DNA from: Lacinutrix algicola
Lineage (GTDB): Bacteria > Bacteroidota > Bacteroidia > Flavobacteriales > Flavobacteriaceae
Assembly (NCBI RefSeq): GCF_001418085.1
Contig: NZ_LIQH01000039.1
Coordinates: 62,001 to 126,000, forward strand
Reading direction: 5' to 3'
Length of the DNA: 64,000 nucleotides
Positions 33,201-42,220 of the stretch are shown here, one piece after another (position 1 is the stretch's first letter; every line of letters begins with the position of its first letter). The notes beneath the pieces were generated by a model, which was not told the origin of the DNA, ran no database searches, and saw only the letters and a list, made by a program, of their open reading frames with translations. A program made the position numbers and the translations under genes.

Positions 33201-34055
33201 TTATAATGGAACGTTCGATACTGGTTTTACAAAATTAATAGTAACAGTATCTCGTAATTTTAAACCCATTAAACTACTAGCGCCACCAACGTTGCCAGTA
33301 TTTCCTTTGTAAATGGCAATCTCTAAGTAGTTAGACGAGTTAAAAACCACTAAACCACGACCTTCATCGTTTCTGTTTTCTTCGGGTATATCGAAATTTA
33401 TAATATCGCTATACTTAGCGTGTATTTTTTTAAACTTATGGCTTCTTGCTGAAACCTCAAAAGCACGTCCTTTTTGTATATTCTCAAAAAACGACTTTTT
33501 AATATTTGTAACTACGTTGCCGTAATTGTCTATATAGATAATGCTACCTATAATTTGTGTTTTCTCTTCGTTAACATAAGGCTCTAAATTTCTTATTGGT
33601 TTAATAGTACTTATACTTTTACCAATAACACCTAAAGTACCTCCACGAGCAATATGGCAGGCTACCTTAACAAAAACGTCTAGTACAGGAAAACTGGTTT
33701 CAATTTTATCGTGAATATTAATTTCTACAATTTGGTTTGGTACTATCTCTGCACAAATCATACTCATAATTCCATTATTAGCACACACAAAAAAGTGTCC
33801 ATCTAATTCTATAGCAATATGTTTGTTTTCTTGATTGATTTCGGAGTCAAGACCAATAATATGTATGGTGCCATCTGGGAAACTGCTATATGCATTTTGT
33901 ATAATATAAGCAGCCTCAGGAATATTAAATGGTGATACAGAATGCGAGATGTCAACAATCCTTACATCTGGTAATTCACTATAAATAGCACCTTTTATCG
34001 CACCAGCAAAGTGATCTTTCTCACCAAAGTCTGTAGTTAATGTGATAATTGCCAT
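33201..34055 (-). CDS. SAM hydrolase / SAM-dependent halogenase family protein (DUF62)
   Basis: 284 residues. Signature segments are ITLTTDFGEKDHFAGAIKGAIY at the start (Asp for SAM ribose) and FVCANNGIMSMI near residue 90, followed by GNTGNVGGASSLMGLKLRDTV at the end. Most family members hydrolyse S-adenosylmethionine to adenosine and methionine; the halogenase branch has a characteristic loop insertion that I do not see. It heads the operon with the ABM protein, the SDR and gldFG. Confidence 0.88.
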   Translation of the reverse strand: MAIITLTTDFGEKDHFAGAIKGAIYSELPDVRIVDISHSVSPFNIPEAAYIIQNAYSSFPDGTIHIIGLDSEINQENKHIAIELDGHFFVCANNGIMSMICAEIVPNQIVEINIHDKIETSFPVLDVFVKVACHIARGGTLGVIGKSISTIKPIRNLEPYVNEEKTQIIGSIIYIDNYGNVVTNIKKSFFENIQKGRAFEVSARSHKFKKIHAKYSDIINFDIPEENRNDEGRGLVVFNSSNYLEIAIYKGNTGNVGGASSLMGLKLRDTVTINFVKPVSNVPL

Positions 34056-34177
34056 TTAATAATTGTTGATATTTTTATTGATTAATAGTACTAAAAGTTA
34101 ACTAACTTCCTTAAGTTTATAACAAAGAACAAAACTAAGAAAATAGAATAGAAATTCTTAATTAAAACGATACGCTT

Positions 34178-35134
34178 TTGAACGAAATAATAATTCAACT
34201 TGAAGAAATCACTCCAAAAGAATTTTTTGGACCTGGAAACGAAAATATTAAACTCTTAAAAAAACATTTTCCTAAATTAAAAATTGTTGCACGTGGTAAC
34301 GAAATTAAAGCTTTTGGTGAAGAGGAGCTTTTAGACGAGTTTAGCAGAAAGCTAAAAATGTTAACCAAGCATTTTGTTAAACATAAAAAGTTAGACGAGA
34401 ACGCAATAGAGCGCGTATTAACAAGTAATAGTAGCCAAGATTATAATACCACTGCAAAAAGTGGAGAAACCATAGTGCATGGTGTAAATGGAAAGCTAAT
34501 AAAAGCCCAAACAGCAAACCAACGTAAGCTAGTAGAGCTTATGCGTAAAAACGATATGGTGTTTGCTATTGGTCCAGCTGGAACAGGAAAAACTTATACA
34601 GGCGTTGCTTTAGCGGTAAAAGCATTAAAAAATAAAGAAGTAAAACGTATTATTTTAACGCGACCGGCAGTAGAAGCAGGTGAGAATTTAGGTTTCCTTC
34701 CAGGAGATTTAAAAGAGAAACTAGATCCATACATGCAGCCACTTTACGATGCACTTCGTGATATGATTGCTCCCGAAAAACTAGCACAATACATAGAAAA
34801 TGGAACCATACAAATAGCACCTTTAGCCTTCATGCGTGGACGTACTTTGGATAATGCATTCGTGATTTTAGACGAAGGACAAAACACAACGCACGCACAA
34901 ATGAAGATGTTTTTAACGCGTATGGGAAAAAACGCAAAATTCTTGCTAACAGGCGATCCCGGACAAATAGATTTGCCACGACGTACCGTTTCTGGACTTA
35001 AAGAAGCCTTATTGGTTTTAAAAGATATAGATGGTATTGGCATGGTTTTCTTAGACGATAAAGATGTTGTGCGCCATAAACTAGTAAAGGCAGTAATTGC
35101 AGCGTATAGAAACATAGAAAATATAGAAGCATAG
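34178..35134 (+). CDS. phoH: PhoH family ATPase
   Basis: 318 residues from a TTG start. The N-terminal MNEIIIQLEEITPKEFFGPGNENIKLL matches how I recall flavobacterial homologues beginning, so TTG is accepted. An N-terminal KH-like part (to about 100) precedes the P-loop domain: Walker A GPAGTGKTYTG near residue 133 and Walker B FVILDEGQNTT near 230. PhoH proteins act in RNA metabolism and phosphate stress. It diverges from the SAM hydrolase gene and is followed by the purC gene after 331 bases. Confidence 0.9.
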   Translation: MNEIIIQLEEITPKEFFGPGNENIKLLKKHFPKLKIVARGNEIKAFGEEELLDEFSRKLKMLTKHFVKHKKLDENAIERVLTSNSSQDYNTTAKSGETIVHGVNGKLIKAQTANQRKLVELMRKNDMVFAIGPAGTGKTYTGVALAVKALKNKEVKRIILTRPAVEAGENLGFLPGDLKEKLDPYMQPLYDALRDMIAPEKLAQYIENGTIQIAPLAFMRGRTLDNAFVILDEGQNTTHAQMKMFLTRMGKNAKFLLTGDPGQIDLPRRTVSGLKEALLVLKDIDGIGMVFLDDKDVVRHKLVKAVIAAYRNIENIEA

Positions 35135-35465
35135 TTTTTTAGGAGCCAGGAACCTGCTTTCCACTATATCTTTTTTGCTTTTAATGGCAAAAAAGGATGC
35201 CGTATCAATCAGGGCTATGCAATAATTGATACTTAGGTAAATAAAATGAATGAAGTAATCAGTGCTAAACGTTTATGTCCTTATTGCTAAAGAGGAACGA
35301 TTGTGGCAATCTCAATAATAAGAGACATTGATTTTTTATTTAAAAGGTTTCAGGTATTTTCTTAATTCAAAAGGCTAAGAATGACATTAAATTTAAAATT
35401 AATCAATATTTTTGTAACTCCTAAAATATAGGTAACACAACACACAACTAAAAACTATTACACTC
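35135..35465. other. Intergenic region with a dispersed repeat and the purC promoter box
   Basis: No gene seen. A structured dispersed repeat occupies about 35139-35226. The -7 box TATTTTTG lies at 35407-35414, before the GTG start of purC. The part between (35227-35400) is AT-rich without clear structure. Confidence 0.6.
35139..35226. repeat. Dispersed structured repeat, copy A
   Basis: Contains CTTTCCACTATATCTTTT, a hairpin of CTTTTTTGC / GGCAAAAAAG, then GGATGCC and CAATC...CTATGCAA. The same ordered landmarks occur in copy B (53706-53809). Its outer ends are degenerate. Confidence 0.65.
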
Positions 35466-36416
35466 GTGGCTAATAACACAATTACAGATACCAATTTTAA
35501 GTTTCCAAATCAGAAAAGTCTTTATAAAGGCAAAGTAAGGGCTGTTTATAATATAAACGACGAAGAATTAGTAATGATTGCAACAGATCGTTTAAGTGCG
35601 TTCGATGTTGTCATGCCTAAAGGAATTCCATACAAAGGGCAAATACTAAACCAGATAGCAACAAGTATGATGAAAGCTACCGAAGATTTAGTGCCAAATT
35701 GGTTAACAGCAACTCCAGATCCTAATGTAGCTGTGGGTCATTTGTGCGAACCTTTTAAAGTAGAAATGGTAATTCGTGGTTATATGTCTGGTCATGCGTC
35801 TAGAGAATATAAAGCAGGAAAACGTATGCTTTGTGGCGTTGCAATGCCTGAAGGAATGAAAGAAAACGATAAATTTCCTAATCCTATTATTACACCTGCA
35901 ACTAAAGCAGAAATGGGAGATCATGATGAAGATATCTCGCGCGAAGATATTCTTGCAAAAGGAATTGTTAGCGAAGAAGATTATATCATTTTAGAAGATT
36001 ATACACGTAAATTATTTCAAAGAGGAACAGAAATAGCAGCATCTCGCGGATTAATTCTTGTAGATACTAAATATGAATTTGGAAAAACTAAAGATGGAAA
36101 AATTGTTTTAATCGATGAAATCCATACACCAGATTCTTCACGTTATTTTTACGCAGATGGTTATCAAGAGCGTCAGGATAAGGGTGAAACACAAAAGCAA
36201 TTGTCTAAAGAATTTGTAAGACAATGGTTAATTGCTAACGATTTTCAAGGATTAGAAGGTCAAACTGTTCCTGTAATGAGTGATGAATACATTGAAACGG
36301 TTTCAGAACGTTATATCGAGCTTTTCGAGAATATAATGGGAGAGCCATTTGTAAAAGCAGATGTTTCTAATATTAATGAGCGCATAGAAAAAAATGTTTT
36401 GGCATATTTAGCTTAA
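35466..36416 (+). CDS. purC: Phosphoribosylaminoimidazole-succinocarboxamide synthase
   Basis: 316 residues from a GTG start; no ATG is suitable before [35 protein letters not shown] and [17 protein letters not shown] are SAICAR synthetase signatures. It makes SAICAR from CAIR, aspartate and ATP in purine synthesis. The length fits the longer yeast-like and Bacteroidota type rather than the 237-residue E. coli enzyme. A T14-tailed terminator follows. Confidence 0.95.
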   Translation: MANNTITDTNFKFPNQKSLYKGKVRAVYNINDEELVMIATDRLSAFDVVMPKGIPYKGQILNQIATSMMKATEDLVPNWLTATPDPNVAVGHLCEPFKVEMVIRGYMSGHASREYKAGKRMLCGVAMPEGMKENDKFPNPIITPATKAEMGDHDEDISREDILAKGIVSEEDYIILEDYTRKLFQRGTEIAASRGLILVDTKYEFGKTKDGKIVLIDEIHTPDSSRYFYADGYQERQDKGETQKQLSKEFVRQWLIANDFQGLEGQTVPVMSDEYIETVSERYIELFENIMGEPFVKADVSNINERIEKNVLAYLA

Positions 36417-36439
36417 AAGCATTTTGCAAAATAGATAAG

Positions 36440-36480
36440 CCTCACTTGTTGTATAGACTAGTGAGGTTTTTTTTTTTTTT
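36440..36480 (+). terminator. Terminator of purC with a T14 run
   Basis: CCTCACT (36440-36446) pairs with AGTGAGG (36460-36466), then fourteen consecutive Ts. It is 23 bases after the purC stop. Confidence 0.9.
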
Positions 36481-36512
36481 GTTCATAAAACAAGTGGGTT
36501 TCCTTTAAAGTT

Positions 36513-37601
36513 TTATCGCTTCAATTTAAAATACACTTTACGAATCTGTTTATAAATAAATGCATTCGTTTTTACATAATAAAAAGAAATAAGACAAACC
36601 ATTATAATAAATAATATAGCACCAATAACAGCTTCTATTGGTGTTAGACTTTTGTAGAAAAAATGTTTTAATCCAATGCCTGTAAAACTTCCAAAAATAA
36701 TTACAAAATGTATAAAATAGATAGAGAGCGTTTTCTCTCCAATTTTGGTAATTATAGACTGTTTTAAAAAGTCTTCTAAACTATAAAAAACACCAAAAAA
36801 TAAAAGCACATTTCCAAAGCGAGTAAACAGGTAGTTATAATATGCAGAAGCCTTAAATATTTCTATATCTGTTATGTAATAAAGCCTCATTAAAGCCCAT
36901 GAAGAGCATGAGATTAATAAATAACCGATGATAAAAAACAGAATTGAGGTTATTAATCTAAACCGTTTTTTGTGTACATGTCTAAAAAATACTGTAGCTA
37001 AAAAACCACCAAAAGCAACGAATCCAAACCACGGTAAAATGGTAAAAATCGAGCCGTTAGCTTTGGTTAGGTAATTCGCAAAGAACTCTGGTAGCCAATT
37101 AAAATTAAGATCTTTATAAATAGGTTCGTATAAAAAACATAAAATCCCAATAACTAATAATACAACAGATAATATACGATCTTTTTTAAGTGATAAAATA
37201 TATAAACCAATAAGTAATATTAAGGATAAGCCTATACACTGTAAGACGTCTATTATTAAAAAGTAAGTATTAAAACTACCATAGAGCCAACCTAAAAAAG
37301 GAATACGTAATAGATAACCTATTGCAATTAGCATTAAACCACGTTCTAAGCCTTTTTTTATTCTAGCTTTATCGCAACCTTTAGCCTTTGCTTTTAATAT
37401 TAAGTAAATAAAAACTAAACCAGATATAGTAAAAAAAACAGGAGCAGTAATACCTCTAAAATAGTACCATATGTTGTAAATGATGTTAGTATTGTCGTTA
37501 TAAATTGGGTCTAGGAGTGTGCTAATAAAATGGCCTTGAAGCATCATTAAAATAGCAAATGCACGTACGGCATCAATAAAATATAATCTATTTGGGTTCA
37601 A
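36513..37601 (-). CDS. DUF1624/HGSNAT-like membrane acyltransferase
   Basis: 362 residues with about ten membrane helices. The N-terminal RLYFIDAVRAFAILMMLQGHF and the RGITAPVFFTISGLVF segment are features of the YeiB/DUF1624 family, which is related to heparan-alpha-glucosaminide N-acetyltransferase. It may acetylate a cell-envelope sugar using a cytoplasmic donor. It has no operon partner. Confidence 0.82.
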   Translation of the reverse strand: MNPNRLYFIDAVRAFAILMMLQGHFISTLLDPIYNDNTNIIYNIWYYFRGITAPVFFTISGLVFIYLILKAKAKGCDKARIKKGLERGLMLIAIGYLLRIPFLGWLYGSFNTYFLIIDVLQCIGLSLILLIGLYILSLKKDRILSVVLLVIGILCFLYEPIYKDLNFNWLPEFFANYLTKANGSIFTILPWFGFVAFGGFLATVFFRHVHKKRFRLITSILFFIIGYLLISCSSWALMRLYYITDIEIFKASAYYNYLFTRFGNVLLFFGVFYSLEDFLKQSIITKIGEKTLSIYFIHFVIIFGSFTGIGLKHFFYKSLTPIEAVIGAILFIIMVCLISFYYVKTNAFIYKQIRKVYFKLKR

Positions 37602-37664
37602 ATAAAAGAGATATTTAAAAGTGTAAAGATAATAGGTTATATTTAAAGTCTAAACTCAATTTAC

Positions 37665-39041
37665 GTGTATAAATTAATAAACGATTTTATAGCGGATTTC
37701 GCCTCTTTTGTTTGGGGACTTCCATTACTTATTTTATTAATTGGAGGTGGTTTTTATCTACTTGTACTTTCTCGATTTTTACCATTTCGGTACTTAGGTC
37801 ATGCCATACAAGTGCTTCGAGGTAAATTTGATAATCCTGAAGATTCAGGAGAAATAACTCATTTCCAAGCCTTAACAACAGCATTATCATCTACCATAGG
37901 TATGGGGAATATTGCAGGAGTTGCAGTTGCTATTTCTATTGGTGGACCAGGAGCTGTTTTTTGGATGTGGATTAGCGCAATCATTGGTATGTCTACAAAA
38001 TTCTTCACCTCGAGTTTGGCAATTATGTATAGAGGTAAAGATAGTGAAGGTAAAACTCAAGGTGGACCAATGTATTTTATTACAGAAGGTCTTGGTAAGC
38101 ATTGGAAACCGTTAGCTGTATTTTTTAGTCTTTGTGGTTTAATAGGAGCATTGCCAGTTTTTAACGTGAATCAATTAACACAAGCTATTAACGATATCGT
38201 TTTAAAACCAAATGGAATAGTAGTAAATTTTACTTCAAACTTAATAATAGGTATTGTTTTAGTAGTAATAACCTCTATAGTAATTCTTGGAGGTTTAAAC
38301 CGAATTAGTAAAGTAGCCTCTAAGTTAGTGCCAAGTATGGTATTGCTTTATTTCGTACTAATCATGATTATTTTAGTCGCTAATGCGGAGGTTGTTCCGA
38401 CCTATTTCAAGCTTATTTTTACAGATGCTTTTGCAGCAGAAAACTATAAAGGTGATGCTTTTTTAGGTGGTCTTTTAGGTGGATTAATAGTTTTAGGGGT
38501 TCGTAGAGGTGCTTTTTCTAACGAAGCCGGTATTGGTACAGCACCTTTAGCACATGGAGCAGCAAAAACTAACGAGCCTATTCGTGAAGGTTTAGTTGCA
38601 ATGTTGGGTCCGGCAATAGATACATTAATTGTGTGTACATTAACCGCTTTAGCTATTTTAGTTACAGGAGTTTGGCAAACAACAGAAGCTAATGGAGTAA
38701 GTTTAACCGCAAATGCTTTTGGAGCGGCAATGCCAGTTTATGGTAGGTATTTATTATTACTTTGCATTGTGGTTTTTAGTGTATCTTCTTTATTCTCGTA
38801 TGCTTATTATGGCGGAAAATGTTTGTCGTTTTTAATAGGAGATAAAAACAAGCATTATTATAATTACTTCTATATATTAAGCATCATTTTAGGAGCGACA
38901 ACTTCGTTGGCCTTAATGATTAATTTAATAGATGGCATATTTGCACTAATGGCAATACCAACAATGACAGCAACATTAATTTTAGCACCAAGAGTTGTAA
39001 AAGAAGCGAAAGCTTATTTTAAGAGAATGAAAAATGCTTAA
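37665..39041 (+). CDS. Sodium:alanine/glycine symporter (AGCS family)
   Basis: 458 residues, eleven or so helices, GTG start at 37665. AGCS signatures: TTALSSTIGMGNIAGVAVAISIGGPGAVFWMW near residue 72, then RRGAFSNEAGIGTAPLAHGAA near 285. It imports small amino acids such as alanine or glycine with sodium. Its last 4 bases overlap the last 4 bases of the AraC gene on the opposite strand. Confidence 0.94.
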   Translation: MYKLINDFIADFASFVWGLPLLILLIGGGFYLLVLSRFLPFRYLGHAIQVLRGKFDNPEDSGEITHFQALTTALSSTIGMGNIAGVAVAISIGGPGAVFWMWISAIIGMSTKFFTSSLAIMYRGKDSEGKTQGGPMYFITEGLGKHWKPLAVFFSLCGLIGALPVFNVNQLTQAINDIVLKPNGIVVNFTSNLIIGIVLVVITSIVILGGLNRISKVASKLVPSMVLLYFVLIMIILVANAEVVPTYFKLIFTDAFAAENYKGDAFLGGLLGGLIVLGVRRGAFSNEAGIGTAPLAHGAAKTNEPIREGLVAMLGPAIDTLIVCTLTALAILVTGVWQTTEANGVSLTANAFGAAMPVYGRYLLLLCIVVFSVSSLFSYAYYGGKCLSFLIGDKNKHYYNYFYILSIILGATTSLALMINLIDGIFALMAIPTMTATLILAPRVVKEAKAYFKRMKNA

Positions 39042-39958
39042 GCTCTATTAATAGACGCCTTAAATTGTTGAGGTGTCATTAGTTCCATTTTTTTAAATTG
39101 CCTGTTAAAGTAACTGGTATTATTAAAACCAGATTTAAATGCAATGTCCGACATTCTAAAATCTTTAGATTCTTTAATAAGCTTTTTCGAAAACTTAATC
39201 TTTTCAGAATTTATGTAATCAATAGGAGAGATTCCTAAAGTATTTTTAAACTGTTTATGAAAATGAGACGTACTCATGTAAGCCTTTTTTGCTAGTAAGT
39301 CTACGCTAATATCTTTATTAGTTAAGTTCTCTTTAATAAACTTTATAACGGTGCCTATTCTTGTATCGTTAAAAATTTGATTCGGATCGTTTATAATTAA
39401 GGACTTTGCTTTGGTTTGTAACAATCTAATAATCAATTCTTGTATCATTAAATCTAAGAGTACATCTTTAGATTTATTATTGTTTGTAAAGGTGTAGGTT
39501 AGGCGTTCAATTAAATGATTAACATCTATATTATTTATTAAATGCGAAGCGGTTTCATCTAAATTCCAATCTTTATTCTCATTTTCAATGGCAACTTGTT
39601 GATTGAATTTTTCAACAACCTCATCAATTTTAAAAGCATCAATACCTAATGCTAAACATTGTGTCGGACTCTCTTTTGTGGCTAAAGGAAAATCGATAAC
39701 CATTTCCTTATTGGTTGGCATAACTACAGATTCACCTGGAAAAAAATCGAAAGCTTCAAAACCATCAATGTGCATCGTTTTCTTTCCGGTAAGCATACTT
39801 GCTATAATTGGAAAATTAAAGGTCAACGATACTTTTTCCGCATAAGCGTGAGTTTCAAAAATATTAAGTTCAGCATAATCAGCGCTATAAGTCGTTCTGT
39901 TTTCTACCAAAGTGGTTAGTTTTCTATGGTTTTTATGATGATTTAATAGCGATTCCAT
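39038..39958 (-). CDS. AraC family regulator of the aldehyde dehydrogenase gene
   Basis: 306 residues. The N-terminal AraC_N-type domain (1-190) is followed by two HTH motifs in the C-terminal 100 residues (ISVDLLAKKAYMSTSHFHKQFKN and MSDIAFKSGFNNTSYFNRQFKK). It is transcribed away from the aldehyde dehydrogenase gene, and two direct repeats lie between them. It is the likely activator of that gene; its effector could be an aldehyde or an alcohol. Confidence 0.92.
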   Translation of the reverse strand: MESLLNHHKNHRKLTTLVENRTTYSADYAELNIFETHAYAEKVSLTFNFPIIASMLTGKKTMHIDGFEAFDFFPGESVVMPTNKEMVIDFPLATKESPTQCLALGIDAFKIDEVVEKFNQQVAIENENKDWNLDETASHLINNIDVNHLIERLTYTFTNNNKSKDVLLDLMIQELIIRLLQTKAKSLIINDPNQIFNDTRIGTVIKFIKENLTNKDISVDLLAKKAYMSTSHFHKQFKNTLGISPIDYINSEKIKFSKKLIKESKDFRMSDIAFKSGFNNTSYFNRQFKKMELMTPQQFKASINRA

Positions 39959-40000
39959 ACTTAATGTTAAATTTTTTTGTTAACAAATCTGTTAATAATA

Positions 40001-40045
40001 GATATGTTCACAATTATGATATATACGTTCAAGATAATTAGGATA
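40001..40045 (+). promoter_or_regulatory. AraC-type direct repeats upstream of the aldehyde dehydrogenase
   Basis: GTTCA occurs at 40006-40010 and again at 40027-40031, each followed by an ATTA-type and GATAT segment. The period is 21 bases, two helical turns, which is the spacing of AraC-type half-sites. They lie between the divergent araC and aldehyde dehydrogenase genes. Confidence 0.6.
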
Positions 40046-40129
40046 TGATAAAATAACTTTATCAAAAATAAAGATAATATATTTTTTACATAAAAAAATT
40101 ATCTAATTAATAATTTAACACGATTTTAT

Positions 40130-41629
40130 ATGAGTTATTCTAAACCAGTATTTAAAGAGAAATATGGCAATTTTATAAACGGAAAATTTGTAGAACCCAT
40201 AGGTGGACAATATTTCGAAAATACGTCTCCAATCGATAATAGTTTAATAGCTAAATATCCGCGTTCTCAAAAAGAAGATGTAGAGATGGCTTTAGGCGCA
40301 GCAAATGCAGCAAAAGAAGCTTGGGGAAATACCTCAGCAACAGAAAGAGCAACGTTATTAAATAAAGTAGCAGATATTATTGAAGCTAATTTAGAGGAAT
40401 TTGCTATTATGGAAACTTGCGATAACGGAAAACCTATTCGCGAAACATTAAATGCAGATATTCCTTTAGCTGTAGATCATTGGCGTTACTTTGCAGCTTG
40501 TATTCGTTCGGAAGAAGGAAGCGCAGCAGAGCTAGACCAAAATACATTATCCTTAAATATAAAAGAACCATTAGGTGTTATTGGTCAGATTATTCCATGG
40601 AATTTTCCACTTTTAATGTTATCATGGAAATTACCTCCAGCTTTAGTTACTGGTAACTGTGTGGTTTTAAAACCTGCAGAACAAACGCCATCTACAGCAA
40701 CTTTATTAATGGAGAAAATTGCTGAAGTCTTTCCTCCAGGAGTTATAAATATTGTACACGGTTTTGGTCCAGAAGCAGGAAAGCCATTAGCATCAAGTTC
40801 TAAGGTCGATAAAGTAGCGTTTACTGGTGAAACCACAACAGGTCAGTTAATCATGCAATACGCGTCTAAAAACTTAAATCCTGTAACGATGGAACTAGGT
40901 GGTAAATCGCCTAATGTATTCTTTAATTCGGTTATGGATCATGACGATGCTTATTTAGACAAAGCCGTTGAAGGTGCTGTTTTATTTGCATTTAATCAAG
41001 GTGAAGTGTGTACTGCTCCTTCTAGAATTTTGGTTCAAGAAGATATTTATGATGCTTTTATGAAACGTGTTGTAGAAAGAACCAATGCAATAATTCAAGA
41101 CAATCCATACAATGCAAATACAATGGTTGGTGCGCAAGCGTCTAAAGATCAATACGAAAAAATACAGTCCTATATAGAAATAGGAAAAGAGGAAGGTGCA
41201 AAAGTACTGGCAGGAGGTTCTGCTAATAAATTAGAAGGTAATCTAGCAAACGGATTCTATATTAAGCCAACAATACTTGAAGGTCATAATAAAATGAGAG
41301 TGTTCCAAGAAGAAATTTTCGGACCAGTAGTTTGTGTGACTAAATTTAAAGACGAAGCTGAAGCTTTAGAAATTGCTAACGATACACTTTACGGACTAGG
41401 AGCTGGTGTTTGGACGCGAGACGCACACCAACTATACCAAATACCAAGAGCTATAAAAGCAGGTCGTGTTTGGGTAAATTGCTATCATGCTTATCCTGCA
41501 CATGCGCCTTTTGGAGGTTATAAAAAATCTGGATTTGGTAGAGAAAACCATGTGATGATGCTTAATTACTATCGTCAAACTAAAAACATGCTAATTTCTT
41601 ACGATAAAAATAAATTAGGTTTCTTTTAA
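40130..41629 (+). CDS. Aldehyde dehydrogenase (acetaldehyde-type, AldB/ExaC-like)
   Basis: 499 residues. Catalytic Cys294 in NQGEVCTAPSR and general base Glu255 in MELGGKSPNVFF. The NAD-binding loop VAFTGETTTGQ lies near residue 228. It oxidises aldehydes to carboxylic acids. Together with the DUF779 protein downstream and an AraC gene upstream it matches the known AraC - aldehyde dehydrogenase - DUF779 set, often induced by acetaldehyde or ethanol. Acetate produced could feed the downstream acetate cluster. Confidence 0.94.
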   Translation: MSYSKPVFKEKYGNFINGKFVEPIGGQYFENTSPIDNSLIAKYPRSQKEDVEMALGAANAAKEAWGNTSATERATLLNKVADIIEANLEEFAIMETCDNGKPIRETLNADIPLAVDHWRYFAACIRSEEGSAAELDQNTLSLNIKEPLGVIGQIIPWNFPLLMLSWKLPPALVTGNCVVLKPAEQTPSTATLLMEKIAEVFPPGVINIVHGFGPEAGKPLASSSKVDKVAFTGETTTGQLIMQYASKNLNPVTMELGGKSPNVFFNSVMDHDDAYLDKAVEGAVLFAFNQGEVCTAPSRILVQEDIYDAFMKRVVERTNAIIQDNPYNANTMVGAQASKDQYEKIQSYIEIGKEEGAKVLAGGSANKLEGNLANGFYIKPTILEGHNKMRVFQEEIFGPVVCVTKFKDEAEALEIANDTLYGLGAGVWTRDAHQLYQIPRAIKAGRVWVNCYHAYPAHAPFGGYKKSGFGRENHVMMLNYYRQTKNMLISYDKNKLGFF

Positions 41630-41646
41630 TAGAAGTTGAATAGCGA

Positions 41647-41684
41647 GAAGAGCTGGATTACAACTTGTAGTTCAGCTTTTTTTT
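41647..41684 (+). terminator. Stem-loop between the aldehyde dehydrogenase and DUF779 genes
   Basis: AGCTG (41651-41655) pairs with CAGCT (41673-41677), with ACAA/TTGT pairing inside, followed by eight Ts. It could attenuate read-through into the DUF779 gene. Confidence 0.65.
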
Positions 41685-41704
41685 AATAAATTTAAATCAA
41701 TAGT

Positions 41705-42058
41705 ATGGAAAGAGTAGCAATTACAGAAGCGGCAACGAAGGTTTTAGAGCAGTTAAAAGTAAAACATGGCGATTTAATTTTTCATCAAAGTGGAGGCTGT
41801 TGCGATGGTTCTGCACCTATGGTTTTCGAAAAAGGAGATATGTATTTAGATGAAAGCGATATTCTTTTGGGAACTTTGAATGATGTCAATTTTTATATGA
41901 ATCAAGATCAATTCGAATATTGGAAACACACACATTTAACAGTAGATGTAACCGAAGGGCGAGGTGCTAGTTTCTCTTTAGAGATTCCGCTAGGTCTTCG
42001 TTTCTTAATTCATTCACGATTATTAACTAAAGAAGAAGAGTCTTTTTTTAATGGTTAA
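41705..42058 (+). CDS. DUF779 protein, partner of aldehyde dehydrogenase
   Basis: 117 residues. FHQSGGCCDGSAPM near residue 27 is the family signature and its two Cys look like a metal or Fe-S site. DUF779 genes commonly follow acetaldehyde dehydrogenase genes. The role is not known. A good terminator is seen at 42099. Confidence 0.88.
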   Translation: MERVAITEAATKVLEQLKVKHGDLIFHQSGGCCDGSAPMVFEKGDMYLDESDILLGTLNDVNFYMNQDQFEYWKHTHLTVDVTEGRGASFSLEIPLGLRFLIHSRLLTKEEESFFNG

Positions 42059-42098
42059 CACTTATATGTAACTAGCTATATTTTCATTTTAATAATAT

Positions 42099-42142
42099 AA
42101 GCTCTAAAAATTAAGTATAATCTTAGTTTTAGAGCTTTTTTT
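42099..42142 (+). terminator. Terminator after the DUF779 gene
   Basis: AAGCTCTAAAA (42099-42109) and TTTTAGAGCTT (42127-42137) form a perfect 11-bp stem followed by Ts. Confidence 0.88.
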
Positions 42143-42186
42143 ATTGCTAATTCTTAAGTTTTTAACAATATGCTTTTATTTATATT

Positions 42187-42220
42187 GCTAAATTGATATA
42201 TTTATGCTAAATTAATATAT
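42187..42220 (+). repeat. Tandem direct repeats abutting the InsA-like gene start
   Basis: GCTAAATTGATATAT (42187-42201) and GCTAAATTAATATAT (42206-42220) differ at one base and are 19 bases apart. The second ends right before the ATG at 42221. A related inverted run ATATATTAATTT lies after the gene at 42661-42672. They are candidate operators for autoregulation. Confidence 0.6.
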
